From assembly GCA_028101965.1 (NCBI GenBank), contig JAOHMI010000004.1, forward strand, positions 20,595 through 84,594: a DNA stretch of 64,000 bases, read 5' to 3'. The notes beneath the pieces are model-generated. The model was not told where the DNA came from, ran no database searches, and saw only the letters and a program-made list of their open reading frames with translations. A program made the translations under genes and the position numbers. Below are positions 35,968-44,362 of this stretch, piece after piece. Position 1 is the first letter of the stretch; each line of letters begins with the position of its first letter. Source of the DNA: Bacteriovoracaceae bacterium. GTDB taxonomy: Bacteria; Bdellovibrionota; Bacteriovoracia; Bacteriovoracales; Bacteriovoracaceae.

Positions 35968-36573
35968 CTAATTAAAGAAAGAAGCTCCGCTGCGATGGAA
36001 ATGCTTTGACTCAATTTCTTCCACGAACCAATGCTGTCGACATCGAGCTTCATAGGTCTCTAACTCACCGACCATAACTTGGTCTGCATCTTCTTTCTGG
36101 ATTAAGCGATGGCTTCTGCTAGCTGCATTCCCACAAATAGTACAAATTGCACTAATTTTCTGAACTTCGTCGGCGATGGCCAGAAGTTCAGGCATAGGCC
36201 CAAAAGGAACACCCTTAAAATCTAGGTCTAGCCCTGCACAAATTACTCTAAACCCTCGATTTGCCAATTTATTGACGATATCAACGATCTTATTATCAAA
36301 AAACTGCACTTCATCAATTCCCACAACACGAGTAAGATCGTGAACTTTTCCCAGCAATTCATCCGAATCTTGGACCGGAATTGCTTTAACTACTTGAGAT
36401 GAATGGCTAACCACATCATTAGCATCATATCGATCATCAATTTTTGGTTTAAAGATTTGAACTCTTAATTTTGCTATTTGAGCTCTTTTGACTCTTCGAA
36501 TAAGCTCTTCAGTTTTACCTGAAAACATAGGTCCACATACAACTTCAATTGATCCGTATTGAGAATAAGCCAA
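35968..36573 (-). CDS. tdk: thymidine kinase
   Basis: A 201-residue type II thymidine kinase, which salvages thymidine to dTMP with ATP. The P-loop GPMFSGKTEELIRRV, the catalytic GIDEVQFFD, the zinc cysteines CTICGNAAS and RCRQHW, and the substrate region YEARC are present. Start is TTG at 36573, nine bases after AAGGAG. A gapped palindrome lies 20 bp upstream. It precedes the upp-hpt run on the same strand, with a 145-bp gap. Confidence 0.95.
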   Translation of the reverse strand: MAYSQYGSIEVVCGPMFSGKTEELIRRVKRAQIAKLRVQIFKPKIDDRYDANDVVSHSSQVVKAIPVQDSDELLGKVHDLTRVVGIDEVQFFDNKIVDIVNKLANRGFRVICAGLDLDFKGVPFGPMPELLAIADEVQKISAICTICGNAASRSHRLIQKEDADQVMVGELETYEARCRQHWFVEEIESKHFHRSGASFFN

Positions 36574-36593
36574 TTTCTTAACTCCTTTTAAAC

Positions 36594-36619
36594 GTTTGGG
36601 GACATAATCATGTCCAAAC
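36594..36619 (-). promoter_or_regulatory. gapped palindrome upstream of tdk
   Basis: GGACAT and ATGTCC are perfect inverted halves around AATC, flanked outward by GTTT and AAAC (with GG extra on the left). The 26-bp element sits about 20 bp before the tdk TTG start. It looks like an operator for a dimeric regulator of nucleotide salvage, or a 5'-leader hairpin. Which of these it is cannot be told. Confidence 0.35.
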
Positions 36620-37008
36620 TAAATCAGCCTGTAAAGCCCTTAATCTTGTGAAAGCCACTCTAGATATGGACGAAAAATAATTTCAATCAGTTATCATTTA
36701 AAAGTTTTTCTCAACTAAATTATTTTCATTTGTAAGATTATGCATTCAAAAAAAGTAACTAACTGGCCGACTATATTTCTGGTCGATCAAAATTCAAACC
36801 TCTTAAGTAAAAAAAGAAGTTAAAAATTCAAATAAGGGATTTTTGTTAGATGGACGGACATAATAAGTTTATATTTTGGTAAGAATCAAACAATTAACCT
36901 ATTTAAACTCATATAAAAAAGACAAAAGTCCTTGGTATAAGACTAAACCCACGATAACTACCTCTCAATAGAGTTAATTGATAACAGAATTCCTGCCAAG
37001 AGGTTATT
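36620..37008. other. intergenic stretch, no convincing feature
   Basis: Nearly 390 bp between the tdk palindrome and the small secreted gene. It is AT-rich, with short runs of A and T. I see no RNA gene or terminator. A 27-codon ORF at 36740-36823 has no support beyond its start codon. Confidence 0.4.
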
Positions 37009-37398
37009 GTGAAAAAAATTTATTTATTGTTTATTCTAATTCTAATTTCATTTTCAGCTCAGGCAGAGTTGCCAAATGTAAAAGACATTAAATTTACTAA
37101 TGTTCAAAAACAAACATTAAAAGCAGCATGTGAGTTATTATCAGAGACTTTAGGAATCACCAGCGAATATGTAATGGGTGAAGCATTTTCTAAGCAGATC
37201 TTTAATCATTTAGATTCTACTTTATATTCCAAAGTTCAAGCTGCCTCTCATACTAGAAAAGTCTTAGGTGTATTCAAAAAGATTGATTTCAAATTTTTTG
37301 CCGTTTACGCTGGAGAAGACCGAACAGGTGAATGGATGAAAGGCCGAATTACAATGAGTGCAAATAATTGTAAACGATACAAAAGTAAGAAAAAATAA
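37009..37398 (+). CDS. small secreted hypothetical protein
   Basis: A 129-residue exported protein: signal peptide KKIYLLFILILISFSAQA, mature part starting near ELPNVKD. It has two cysteines (KAACELLSE and NNCKRY), and a helix-strand mix with a basic end. No family is recognised. The start is GTG at 37009, behind AGAGG, which gives a full signal peptide. It stands alone and converges on the Yip1-like gene with 2 bp between stops. Confidence 0.65.
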   Translation: MKKIYLLFILILISFSAQAELPNVKDIKFTNVQKQTLKAACELLSETLGITSEYVMGEAFSKQIFNHLDSTLYSKVQAASHTRKVLGVFKKIDFKFFAVYAGEDRTGEWMKGRITMSANNCKRYKSKKK

Positions 37399-37400
37399 TC

Positions 37401-38057
37401 TTAAATTAAACTAAACAGTAAGGTAAGCATTGAAAGAACAGTAAAGATAACTAAGATTACTGGAAAAAATAAAATAAAAAACGAAACGAGCCTTCCCGCT
37501 TTAAACTGCTTTCGAATCCCAATATAAATTAAAACAGCTGAATATAACGTATAAAGTGTTTTTCCTAAAACCGGTATTATCCCTAGAAGATATGAGGAAA
37601 AATGAGTATTAATAATATCATTAATTTTCTCATCTTTATTTTTAACATCACCAAGAACTTCGGCGAAGAATTTCAGAATAAAAGTATAGAACTCAATATA
37701 TAAATAATTAAATAAAGGAAAGAATATGACATCGACGAGTGAACTAAATGTCACAAAATATAATCCTCGAACTAGGTAACTCTCATCTAATCCCATTAAA
37801 GAAAAGTAACTTAACACTCCTTGGTCTATTAAATTAAAGTAAAAAATAACAGTAATAAACAGATTAAGGATATTGCCAAAAAAAACGCAAAACCAACTAC
37901 ACATTAAAGAAGAAGATAGATCTAGTTTCTCAGGATAGGGATTATTTCCAGGAAGAGGAATATTATATAGGTAATAATCATGAATCCGAATTGGATGGAG
38001 AAAAGCCAATAAGTAAGTACTACAGATATGATAAAAGGAATCGAGATAAGCTGTCAT
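37401..38057 (-). CDS. Yip1-like inner-membrane protein
   Basis: A 218-residue protein with about five hydrophobic spans (near residues 50-70, 98-118, 122-140, 158-180, 190-215). The pattern LLGIIPVLGKTLYTLYSAVLIYIGIRKQFKAG followed by a last span is typical of Yip1-domain proteins in bacteria. Function is unknown. Its start overlaps the DUF4340-like gene by 4 bp, so it is the last gene of the GldA-type operon and probably acts with it. Confidence 0.65.
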   Translation of the reverse strand: MTAYLDSFYHICSTYLLAFLHPIRIHDYYLYNIPLPGNNPYPEKLDLSSSLMCSWFCVFFGNILNLFITVIFYFNLIDQGVLSYFSLMGLDESYLVRGLYFVTFSSLVDVIFFPLFNYLYIEFYTFILKFFAEVLGDVKNKDEKINDIINTHFSSYLLGIIPVLGKTLYTLYSAVLIYIGIRKQFKAGRLVSFFILFFPVILVIFTVLSMLTLLFSLI

Positions 38058-39019
38058 GGTACTTTATTCTCCACTTTTCGATTTGTATGCTCCCAATGGG
38101 TGGGCTCAAATAAATAAGGATTTTCTAGTTTGTGATTAAATTCAAAAATTAAGTTAGGAAAAGATGAAATTTTCAAGAAGTGTCCGTATCGCTCACCCTT
38201 GCGCTGAAAAAACTCAAGATTCAATAATTCCTGGTCTAAGTTATTATGAAAAATAATTTTTGCCATGGAGGCTAATAAGTTTTCTTGCTCACCATTAAAT
38301 GACACTCTAGTCATCCACTCTTGTTCAGAGAAATAGGCTAGCTTCGGCAATATGGGTTGGATACCCATGGTTTTATCTGTGTCTTCTAAAATAAGTCTAT
38401 TTTTAAATGGATAGAGAGTATAAGCTCTCTTCAAAATTTTACTTACAAAAATCTTATTAACATCATCCAACTGAATATAATCCTTTAATTTATAACTTAA
38501 AACTGATTCTTGTTTTGAATTGAATAGAGCAACTAAAGCTTCATAGCGTTTATTATATTTCTCCGTTTTACTTCGATACAAATCATCACTAATGTATGTA
38601 TCTTGAACAATATATATCTTTTCATTTATCTTTAATAAAAATTGGTGATTGAAGCTGAAATAATCCCCAAGCTCTAACTTAAGGCTTTTTTCCTTTGCCT
38701 TAACGATCAACTTTGCTCTTGAAGTAAAGGAATATTCTTTATTCTCTCTTAATAATTCAAGGTGATTTAATCTTTTAGTTAAATGTTGAATAAATTTTTC
38801 TCGTACGGGATATTTATGATTAACAAATAGCTTTTTATCTTTTTTTTGAATAAAGAAATTCTTATTTGAAAGTTCTGAGATATTATCAGTCTCTATTTTT
38901 TCCCCAAAGATAAGATACTTCTGGGTTAAGTAGAAATCATATTTATTTCTCTCGATTAAAAGTGCAACCGCCGAAACAAGAACCAATAAGGACAAGAGAA
39001 AAAAGTTTTTTTTATTGAT
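38054..39019 (-). CDS. DUF4340-like membrane-anchored protein, apparent AUC start
   Basis: A 321-residue protein with one N-terminal membrane anchor and a mostly extracytoplasmic body of repeated short strands, like DUF4340 proteins found with GldG. The frame is open to a stop at 39025-39023. The best start is ATC at 39019: AAGGAG is 8 bases upstream and it gives a normal anchor, (I)NKKNFFLLSLLVLVSA. It would overlap the gldG stop by 8 bp. The only conventional start, TTG at 38995, has no ribosome site and removes the positive N-end. A true AUC start or a base error are both possible. It overlaps the Yip1-like gene by 4 bp. Confidence 0.65.
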   Translation of the reverse strand: MNKKNFFLLSLLVLVSAVALLIERNKYDFYLTQKYLIFGEKIETDNISELSNKNFFIQKKDKKLFVNHKYPVREKFIQHLTKRLNHLELLRENKEYSFTSRAKLIVKAKEKSLKLELGDYFSFNHQFLLKINEKIYIVQDTYISDDLYRSKTEKYNKRYEALVALFNSKQESVLSYKLKDYIQLDDVNKIFVSKILKRAYTLYPFKNRLILEDTDKTMGIQPILPKLAYFSEQEWMTRVSFNGEQENLLASMAKIIFHNNLDQELLNLEFFQRKGERYGHFLKISSFPNLIFEFNHKLENPYLFEPTHWEHTNRKVENKVP

Positions 39020-40556
39020 ACTTTAATCTCCTTAAATAATTGGCTAAAGACCAAATTAAAAAAGCTAACGGTAAACAAATTATTGAGAAGTAAATCATTA
39101 TATTTAAGTGAACCTGATTAATCAGTATTTTATTATCTCTAATATTTAGACGCTTTGGAATAACTGGACTCTGTTGATTAAACTCTCGATTAAAAAGATT
39201 TAAAACTAAATGGTAGTTTGATGAAAGTCCTTTATAAGCGTTAGAGATCAATTGAGCACTCGCAAAAAATAATAACTTCTTGGTTTTCGCTTTATTAGAC
39301 ATTTTAAAAGATAAAGGAAATGGCCCTTTTAAATCTTTTCCTTCATTAAAACTAACTTTGTTATCAAATACTGATTTGAAATTAGTCTCTCCCCAAACAG
39401 CTGGAAAAGAATCGGTTTGTTGTAAAATATCAATCGAGGAAAAATCGTCAATTTGTGGTTTTTCTAAATTAACCCCTAATCCCAGTGGATAAAAATTCTT
39501 ATCTCCAATCATTTTTGGTAGCTTGGTGGTGTTTTTAGCCTGAATAATTGATGAGTCTAGATTGTTTAGCTTTGCCAATTGATCCACGAGCAAATTACTT
39601 TGAAAGGTAATTCCGAATTGATTCTTTAACCATTCTCTCAAATTGGGTAGCCCTACTTCATCCACCCGGCTTCCTAAAAACATGATGAGGTTGTTCTTTT
39701 GTCCTGGTTGATTAAACCAACTCGAAAAAGAGATCACTTCACTGGAAGTAAAATCCACTGATGGATCAAGCATTAAAACGTTAAATGATGAGCTTCCTCG
39801 TAACCTTGTAATCTGAGATAACGTAACTCGAATTAAATTAAACCCTTCGTTTTCTAATAATCGGCTGATAAAAGAGTATCGAGAATTTTGTCCATCTCTA
39901 CTAATCACAGGAGTTCCATGATCACTTAATAGATAGAGTGGTATAGGCTTAAAGACCAGCTTTTTCAAGGCGAGCGTTATACTACCTTCACTTCGTGCGG
40001 TTCCTTTGATAAATTCACTATTTTCTTGGCGAATGAGAAGATCCCCTTCTTTTACCAATAAATGTTGATTTACTAAATTTTGATTTAAATTTGGATCCTT
40101 CCAAACTACTTTTAGCTTCTGGTTTTCCATCTGGTATAGTTTCAATAGATCAATATATTTTTTTTTCTGGGATTGACTCGCAAAAAGATTAATCTCAATT
40201 TCCTTATCAATTTTGTTTAAGATGCTTTTCGTTTCAATTGAAAGTGTATTAATTTTATTTGTAGTTAAATCCCAATAAACATCATTTTTATTGGTTACAA
40301 AATTAACCACTACAAAAATAAAAAAAACTAAAACCACTCCAACGAGTTCATTGATATAGAATTTCAAGTCATAGGGGGAAATCACATTAACGATGGTTTT
40401 TCTAAGCGGAAAGAACAACATAACCCCAAAAAGAAAAACAACCCCTGAAGTCACAATGTTAATTTGTAAATTTTCAGGCATTATGAAGTACATAAATAGA
40501 TTGATAAATAAAAGAAAAATGGTCAAAAAGATAAAGAGAAGAAGACTTCTTTTCAT
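39012..40556 (-). CDS. gldG: GldG-like ABC transporter substrate/auxiliary subunit
   Basis: A 514-residue GldG-type protein. It has three N-terminal spans, then a domain starting YWDLTTNKINTLSIETKSIL and EIEINLFAS, as in GldG of ABC-2 type systems, a long extracytoplasmic part (LLSDHGTPVISRDGQNS, NVLMLDPS) and a final span. Partners are the ATPase (41331) and permease (40553). Such operons are needed for gliding in Bacteroidetes but are widespread and not proof of gliding. The ATG overlaps the permease stop by 4 bp. Confidence 0.82.
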   Translation of the reverse strand: MKRSLLLFIFLTIFLLFINLFMYFIMPENLQINIVTSGVVFLFGVMLFFPLRKTIVNVISPYDLKFYINELVGVVLVFFIFVVVNFVTNKNDVYWDLTTNKINTLSIETKSILNKIDKEIEINLFASQSQKKKYIDLLKLYQMENQKLKVVWKDPNLNQNLVNQHLLVKEGDLLIRQENSEFIKGTARSEGSITLALKKLVFKPIPLYLLSDHGTPVISRDGQNSRYSFISRLLENEGFNLIRVTLSQITRLRGSSSFNVLMLDPSVDFTSSEVISFSSWFNQPGQKNNLIMFLGSRVDEVGLPNLREWLKNQFGITFQSNLLVDQLAKLNNLDSSIIQAKNTTKLPKMIGDKNFYPLGLGVNLEKPQIDDFSSIDILQQTDSFPAVWGETNFKSVFDNKVSFNEGKDLKGPFPLSFKMSNKAKTKKLLFFASAQLISNAYKGLSSNYHLVLNLFNREFNQQSPVIPKRLNIRDNKILINQVHLNIMIYFSIICLPLAFLIWSLANYLRRLKYQ

Positions 40557-41329
40557 GATCGTCCCCTTTCCAGCTTAGTTTTAGTTAATAGGTAGAAAAT
40601 TGTTATAAAGGCTAAGAAATATGACACCTGGGATAGTTGAAGAACCCCACGTGCAATATTTTCAAAATAAGATAGCATGGAAAACTTTTCAATAAAGCTC
40701 GATAAAAAGATGTTATCCATTGAGCGAGAAATCCAACTAAGCATCCAAAAAAATAAAATCAACATGATAGAGGATAGTCCTGAAACAAAACTAACTTTAA
40801 AGACCGCTGAACAAAAAATACCGATCATAGAATAAAGACAAATATTATAAAAAATTCCAATGTACGATGATAAAACCAAACTCAACTCATGGAAACCAAC
40901 AGAATACATCATCATTGGAAAGATGGCAGTGCTTATTAGTATTAGACAGCTGATGAAAAGAACTGAAAGCCACTTGGACCAAATTAACTTTTTAAGTGTT
41001 ATTCCATTTAACAAATAAAGTGAAATGAGGTTTTTTTGTTTTTGATCTGAGAAAGTATTCATTGAAATTAAAGGTATAAAAAATAAAAAAAGAAAATTTA
41101 AATAACCAAAAAAGCGAAAGAAAACCTGATCTAAAAAAGCTGTCGCAGGGATCTGACTGGAAAGAACATCTTGATAGCGATTTATATAAGTTAAAATAAG
41201 ATTGAGGTAAATAACTCCAGCAACTATTAAGAAAAGAAAAAGTACAAATGGCCCGAGCGAGGAACGAAAAAATAGTTGAACTTCCGTTAGAGTTAGTAAA
41301 CGAATTTGCTTTAATGATAATCGTTTAAT
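40553..41329 (-). CDS. gldF: GldF-like ABC-2 permease with apparent AUU start
   Basis: A 258-residue ABC-2-type permease with about six membrane spans. The frame is open far upstream of the first ATG (41062), and the upstream 89 codons are clearly protein: EVQLFFRSSLGPFVLFLFLI matches the first span of GldF, and AGVIYLNLILTYINRYQ and FFGYLNFLFLFFIPLISM continue it. No ATG, GTG or TTG lies in this stretch. ATT at 41329 sits 6 bases after AGGAGG and one base after the gldA stop, at ideal spacing. So translation most likely begins at AUU, coupled to gldA termination. A base error is the alternative. It overlaps gldG by 4 bp. Confidence 0.8.
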   Translation of the reverse strand: MKRLSLKQIRLLTLTEVQLFFRSSLGPFVLFLFLIVAGVIYLNLILTYINRYQDVLSSQIPATAFLDQVFFRFFGYLNFLFLFFIPLISMNTFSDQKQKNLISLYLLNGITLKKLIWSKWLSVLFISCLILISTAIFPMMMYSVGFHELSLVLSSYIGIFYNICLYSMIGIFCSAVFKVSFVSGLSSIMLILFFWMLSWISRSMDNIFLSSFIEKFSMLSYFENIARGVLQLSQVSYFLAFITIFYLLTKTKLERGRS

Positions 41330-41330
41330 C

Positions 41331-42227
41331 TTATTCCTCCTTAATTCGACTGATAAATTCTTGCTCTAAGGATTTTGTTTGTTTGGATAAATGGTGAATT
41401 CCTATATTCTGTAAAATTAATTTTCTTGAAAATTCACTTAATGCTGGGCCTATTTCATTTAAGTTAGGTTCAAACTCTACTTCAAATTCAGATGGAGAAA
41501 GTGAAATTATTTTATGAATGCTTTTTGATTCTTCAGCTATTTTTTTAACAAGAGAATAATCCAGGTTATGACATTTAACTAGGTACTTTTCATCTTGCTC
41601 ATGTTTAAAAATTTCTTGCGCACTACCGCTGAAGATGGTCTCACCTTTTTTGAGTATAGTAATGTCATCAGCTAAATCTCGAACTAAGTTAAGCTGATGC
41701 TCCGAAAGGATAATGGTTTTCTTATTTTTATATTTCAATAAAATTTGAATTAAATGATCTTTTCCTTCAATATCTAAACCACTAAGAGGCTCATCCAGGA
41801 TTATAACCTCTGGATCGTTTATAAAAACTAAAGCTAGGCTAACTTTTTGTTTTTGCCCTTTAGAAAGATTACCCACATACTTATGCTTTAAATCCTCTAT
41901 TCCCCATTCTTTGATTAAATCTTGCCAATGAGTTTTAAAATTTAGCGAGCAAAAATATTTTATTAGTTCCTCAACTCTTAAATCATCATAAGTTGGTGGA
42001 TTTTCAAATAAATATCCAATTTGTTGATAAGATAGTCTTGGGGAAATATCTCCTTGCGATGGCTTTATTAAACCGGCTAAACAAGAGAATAAGGTTGTTT
42101 TCCCAGCGCCATTTGGCCCAATAACAGCATGAATCCTACCAGGCTTGAAGGTGAGATTCACATTCCTTAAGGCTTCTAGAAAATGGTATCTGTGCGTCAA
42201 TCCGTGAACGCGAAGCATACTTTCCAT
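41331..42227 (-). CDS. gldA: GldA-like ABC transporter ATPase
   Basis: A 298-residue ABC ATPase, the energy-supplying subunit for GldF and GldG. The Walker A GPNGAGKTTL, Q-loop, signature LSKGQKQKVSLALV, Walker B VIILDEPLSGLD and the switch His (LSEHQ) are intact. A C-terminal extension of about 90 residues follows. ATG at 42227 or 42218 (MLRVHGLTHRY) is most likely; the frame stays open upstream to 42299. The stop TAA is within the ribosome site area of gldF. It is divergent from the 2OG-Fe oxygenase. Confidence 0.88.
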   Translation of the reverse strand: MESMLRVHGLTHRYHFLEALRNVNLTFKPGRIHAVIGPNGAGKTTLFSCLAGLIKPSQGDISPRLSYQQIGYLFENPPTYDDLRVEELIKYFCSLNFKTHWQDLIKEWGIEDLKHKYVGNLSKGQKQKVSLALVFINDPEVIILDEPLSGLDIEGKDHLIQILLKYKNKKTIILSEHQLNLVRDLADDITILKKGETIFSGSAQEIFKHEQDEKYLVKCHNLDYSLVKKIAEESKSIHKIISLSPSEFEVEFEPNLNEIGPALSEFSRKLILQNIGIHHLSKQTKSLEQEFISRIKEE

Positions 42228-42341
42228 GGGCAATAGTATACTTAATTTCTGATAACTCGCCAAATGTGAAATTATTACTTCAAGCTCGATACAATTCATT
42301 ACTTCTTTGAGATTGACCTCTTTCAGACCTTTGGAGGGGAT

Positions 42342-43295
42342 ATGACTAATTTAACCGAGATACCTAAAATCGATCTCAATCACTATATTTCAGGAAATCT
42401 ACAGCAGCAAAATAAGTTTGTTGATAGTTTATATGAAGGACTTGTGGAGTTTGGTTTCTGTATTTTAACTGGACATAATATTTCCGAAGAAATCATCGAT
42501 GACGGATACTCTGCTGTTAAAGAGTACTTTTCACTTCCCACCAAAACTAAAATCAACTACACCACTAAAGAGAAAGGTGGACAAAGAGGCTATACTGGTT
42601 TTGGAAAAGAACATGCTAAAAACCAAGAAAAGCCGGACCTTAAAGAATTTTGGCATGTTGGCAGGGAGCTTGAGTCAGATCATCCCTATATTAAAAGTAA
42701 AAAGTATTTACCAAATTTATGGCCAACGGAAGTTCAAAACTTTAAACCGGCTTTAACTAAATTGTATAATTCTTTGGATAACGCTAGTCAGATTATACTA
42801 GAAGCTCTCTCAAATGCTTTAAAAATTGATCCAGAAATTTTTCGCAATATGCTTAAAGATGGAAACTCTATCTTGCGTCCTTTACATTACCCTCCATTGA
42901 AAGGCTTAAAGGTTGAAGGGGCAATTAGAGCAGCTGCTCATGAGGATATAAATTTAATTACGCTTTTGATGGGTGCCACTGGCTCTGGGCTACAATTACT
43001 CGACAGAAATAATCAGTGGATGGACATTGAAACCAAACCTGGTCAAATAATAGTCGACTCAGGCGATATGTTATCCCGAATAACTGGGGGTCATATACCT
43101 GCCACAACTCATCGAGTAATCAACCCCTCCAATGATAATTCGAGTCGGTTTTCCATGCCGTTTTTTGTACACCCTCATCCAGACGCGATCTTAGAGACTT
43201 TGCCAATTACTCATATTGATATTAAATCCGCTCCTCCCATTAATTCCCTGACTTTCCTTCATCAAAGATTAGAAGAAATCGGTTTAATGGATTAA
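42342..43295 (+). CDS. 2-oxoglutarate/Fe(II) oxygenase, isopenicillin N synthase-like
   Basis: A 317-residue non-haem iron oxygenase of the isopenicillin N synthase-like group. The iron ligands are in AAHEDINLITLL (HxD) and THRVINPSNDN (distal His), with the 2-oxoglutarate arginine in SRFSMPFFVHP. The N-terminal IPKIDLNHYI and FGFCILTGHNI match the family start. Substrate unknown. GGAGGGGAT precedes the ATG. It is divergent from gldA and followed by nrnA after 54 bp. Confidence 0.85.
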   Translation: MTNLTEIPKIDLNHYISGNLQQQNKFVDSLYEGLVEFGFCILTGHNISEEIIDDGYSAVKEYFSLPTKTKINYTTKEKGGQRGYTGFGKEHAKNQEKPDLKEFWHVGRELESDHPYIKSKKYLPNLWPTEVQNFKPALTKLYNSLDNASQIILEALSNALKIDPEIFRNMLKDGNSILRPLHYPPLKGLKVEGAIRAAAHEDINLITLLMGATGSGLQLLDRNNQWMDIETKPGQIIVDSGDMLSRITGGHIPATTHRVINPSNDNSSRFSMPFFVHPHPDAILETLPITHIDIKSAPPINSLTFLHQRLEEIGLMD

Positions 43296-43349
43296 TTAAA
43301 TCTCGTAATAAATACTTTAATTTAGTGAAGTTTATTTCGATAAGTCAGT

Positions 43350-44351
43350 GTGGAAAACTTCAAATATTTAAAAAAAATTATTTCAACATCAAAGAATATT
43401 TTGATTACGACTCATGATTATCCTGACGCAGATGGGATTGGATCTCAGTTAGCGTTAGCTGAAGCTCTTAAAGGCTTAAAAAAGAATGTCCACTGTGTAA
43501 ATGAAGAGGCTTTGATCGAAAGATTTAGTTTTCTCCATACACACAAATCAATTATATCATTTGAGAAATTCGCTAAAAAGAAAAGAGTTAAGGTTGATTA
43601 TGTCATTATCGTTGACACTCACAATTACCTTCGCTGTGGAAAAAAGATTGTAGACTACTTACAGAAATTAGATGCTCCAATTTTCTATATTGATCACCAC
43701 CCTTGCCGAGAAGAAGTGCAGAAGCATCATCTTATCGATAATACAGCTGCGGCTACGGGTGAGTTAGTAGCTAAAATTATCTCTAAATTAAAAATTGAAT
43801 TTACTCGATCCATGGCCATCGCTTTGTATACGGCAATTGTTATTGATACGAGTTCATTCCGTTACCCAACTGTGACGGGTGAAACTCATCGGATTATTGC
43901 CAAACTCTTGGAGACCGGAATAACGCCCCATCAAGTTTATAATCAGCTGTATGCTAAAAAAGGCATTGCCCATATGCACCTTCTAGGAAAAGTATTACAA
44001 AGCGCAAATGTTAACCGCCGAAATGATTTTGCCTGGATTACATTTAACTCTAAAGATCTAAAAGAGTTTGACTCTGAAGTTGAGGATACTCATTCATTTA
44101 TTAATAACCTCTTAGTTCTGGATGGAATAAAAGTCGCTTGTAGCTTTCGTATTGACAAAGAAACAATAAAAATTAGTTTTCGCTCTATTGGAGTTTATGA
44201 CGTTGGAATGCTTGCTACCTATCTAGGGGGAGGAGGACACTCCCATTCAGCGGCCACAGTAATTCCCTTGCAGAAAAAAGCTCCCTATCGCTTAATCGAT
44301 GAGATGATTCGTACTATTGATTTTTTTATCAAAAATTACAAGTTAGGATAA
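43350..44351 (+). CDS. nrnA: DHH-family oligoribonuclease / pAp phosphatase
   Basis: A 333-residue DHH/DHHA1 phosphoesterase of the NrnA group, which degrades short oligonucleotides (and pAp in some species). Metal motifs: THDYPDADGIGSQ, VDTHNY, DHHPCREE, and DTSSFRYP; C-terminal DHHA1 loop GGGGHSHSAA. The start is GTG at 43350; the ribosome site is weak. It follows the oxygenase on the same strand, and converges on the glycosyltransferase-like gene. Useful where prey RNA is recycled, alongside the salvage genes. Confidence 0.87.
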   Translation: MENFKYLKKIISTSKNILITTHDYPDADGIGSQLALAEALKGLKKNVHCVNEEALIERFSFLHTHKSIISFEKFAKKKRVKVDYVIIVDTHNYLRCGKKIVDYLQKLDAPIFYIDHHPCREEVQKHHLIDNTAAATGELVAKIISKLKIEFTRSMAIALYTAIVIDTSSFRYPTVTGETHRIIAKLLETGITPHQVYNQLYAKKGIAHMHLLGKVLQSANVNRRNDFAWITFNSKDLKEFDSEVEDTHSFINNLLVLDGIKVACSFRIDKETIKISFRSIGVYDVGMLATYLGGGGHSHSAATVIPLQKKAPYRLIDEMIRTIDFFIKNYKLG

Positions 44352-44362
44352 AGATTGTTTTT

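Noticed and set aside
36740..36823. 27-codon ORF (HSKKVTNWPTIFLVDQNSNL).
   Set aside because: No ribosome site or recognisable similarity; expected by chance in AT-rich DNA.
37401..42227. GldAFG operon taken as proof of type IX secretion or gliding.
   Set aside because: GldAFG-type ABC systems occur in many non-gliding bacteria, and no GldK/L/M/N, SprA, SprE, SprT or PorU gene is in the window.
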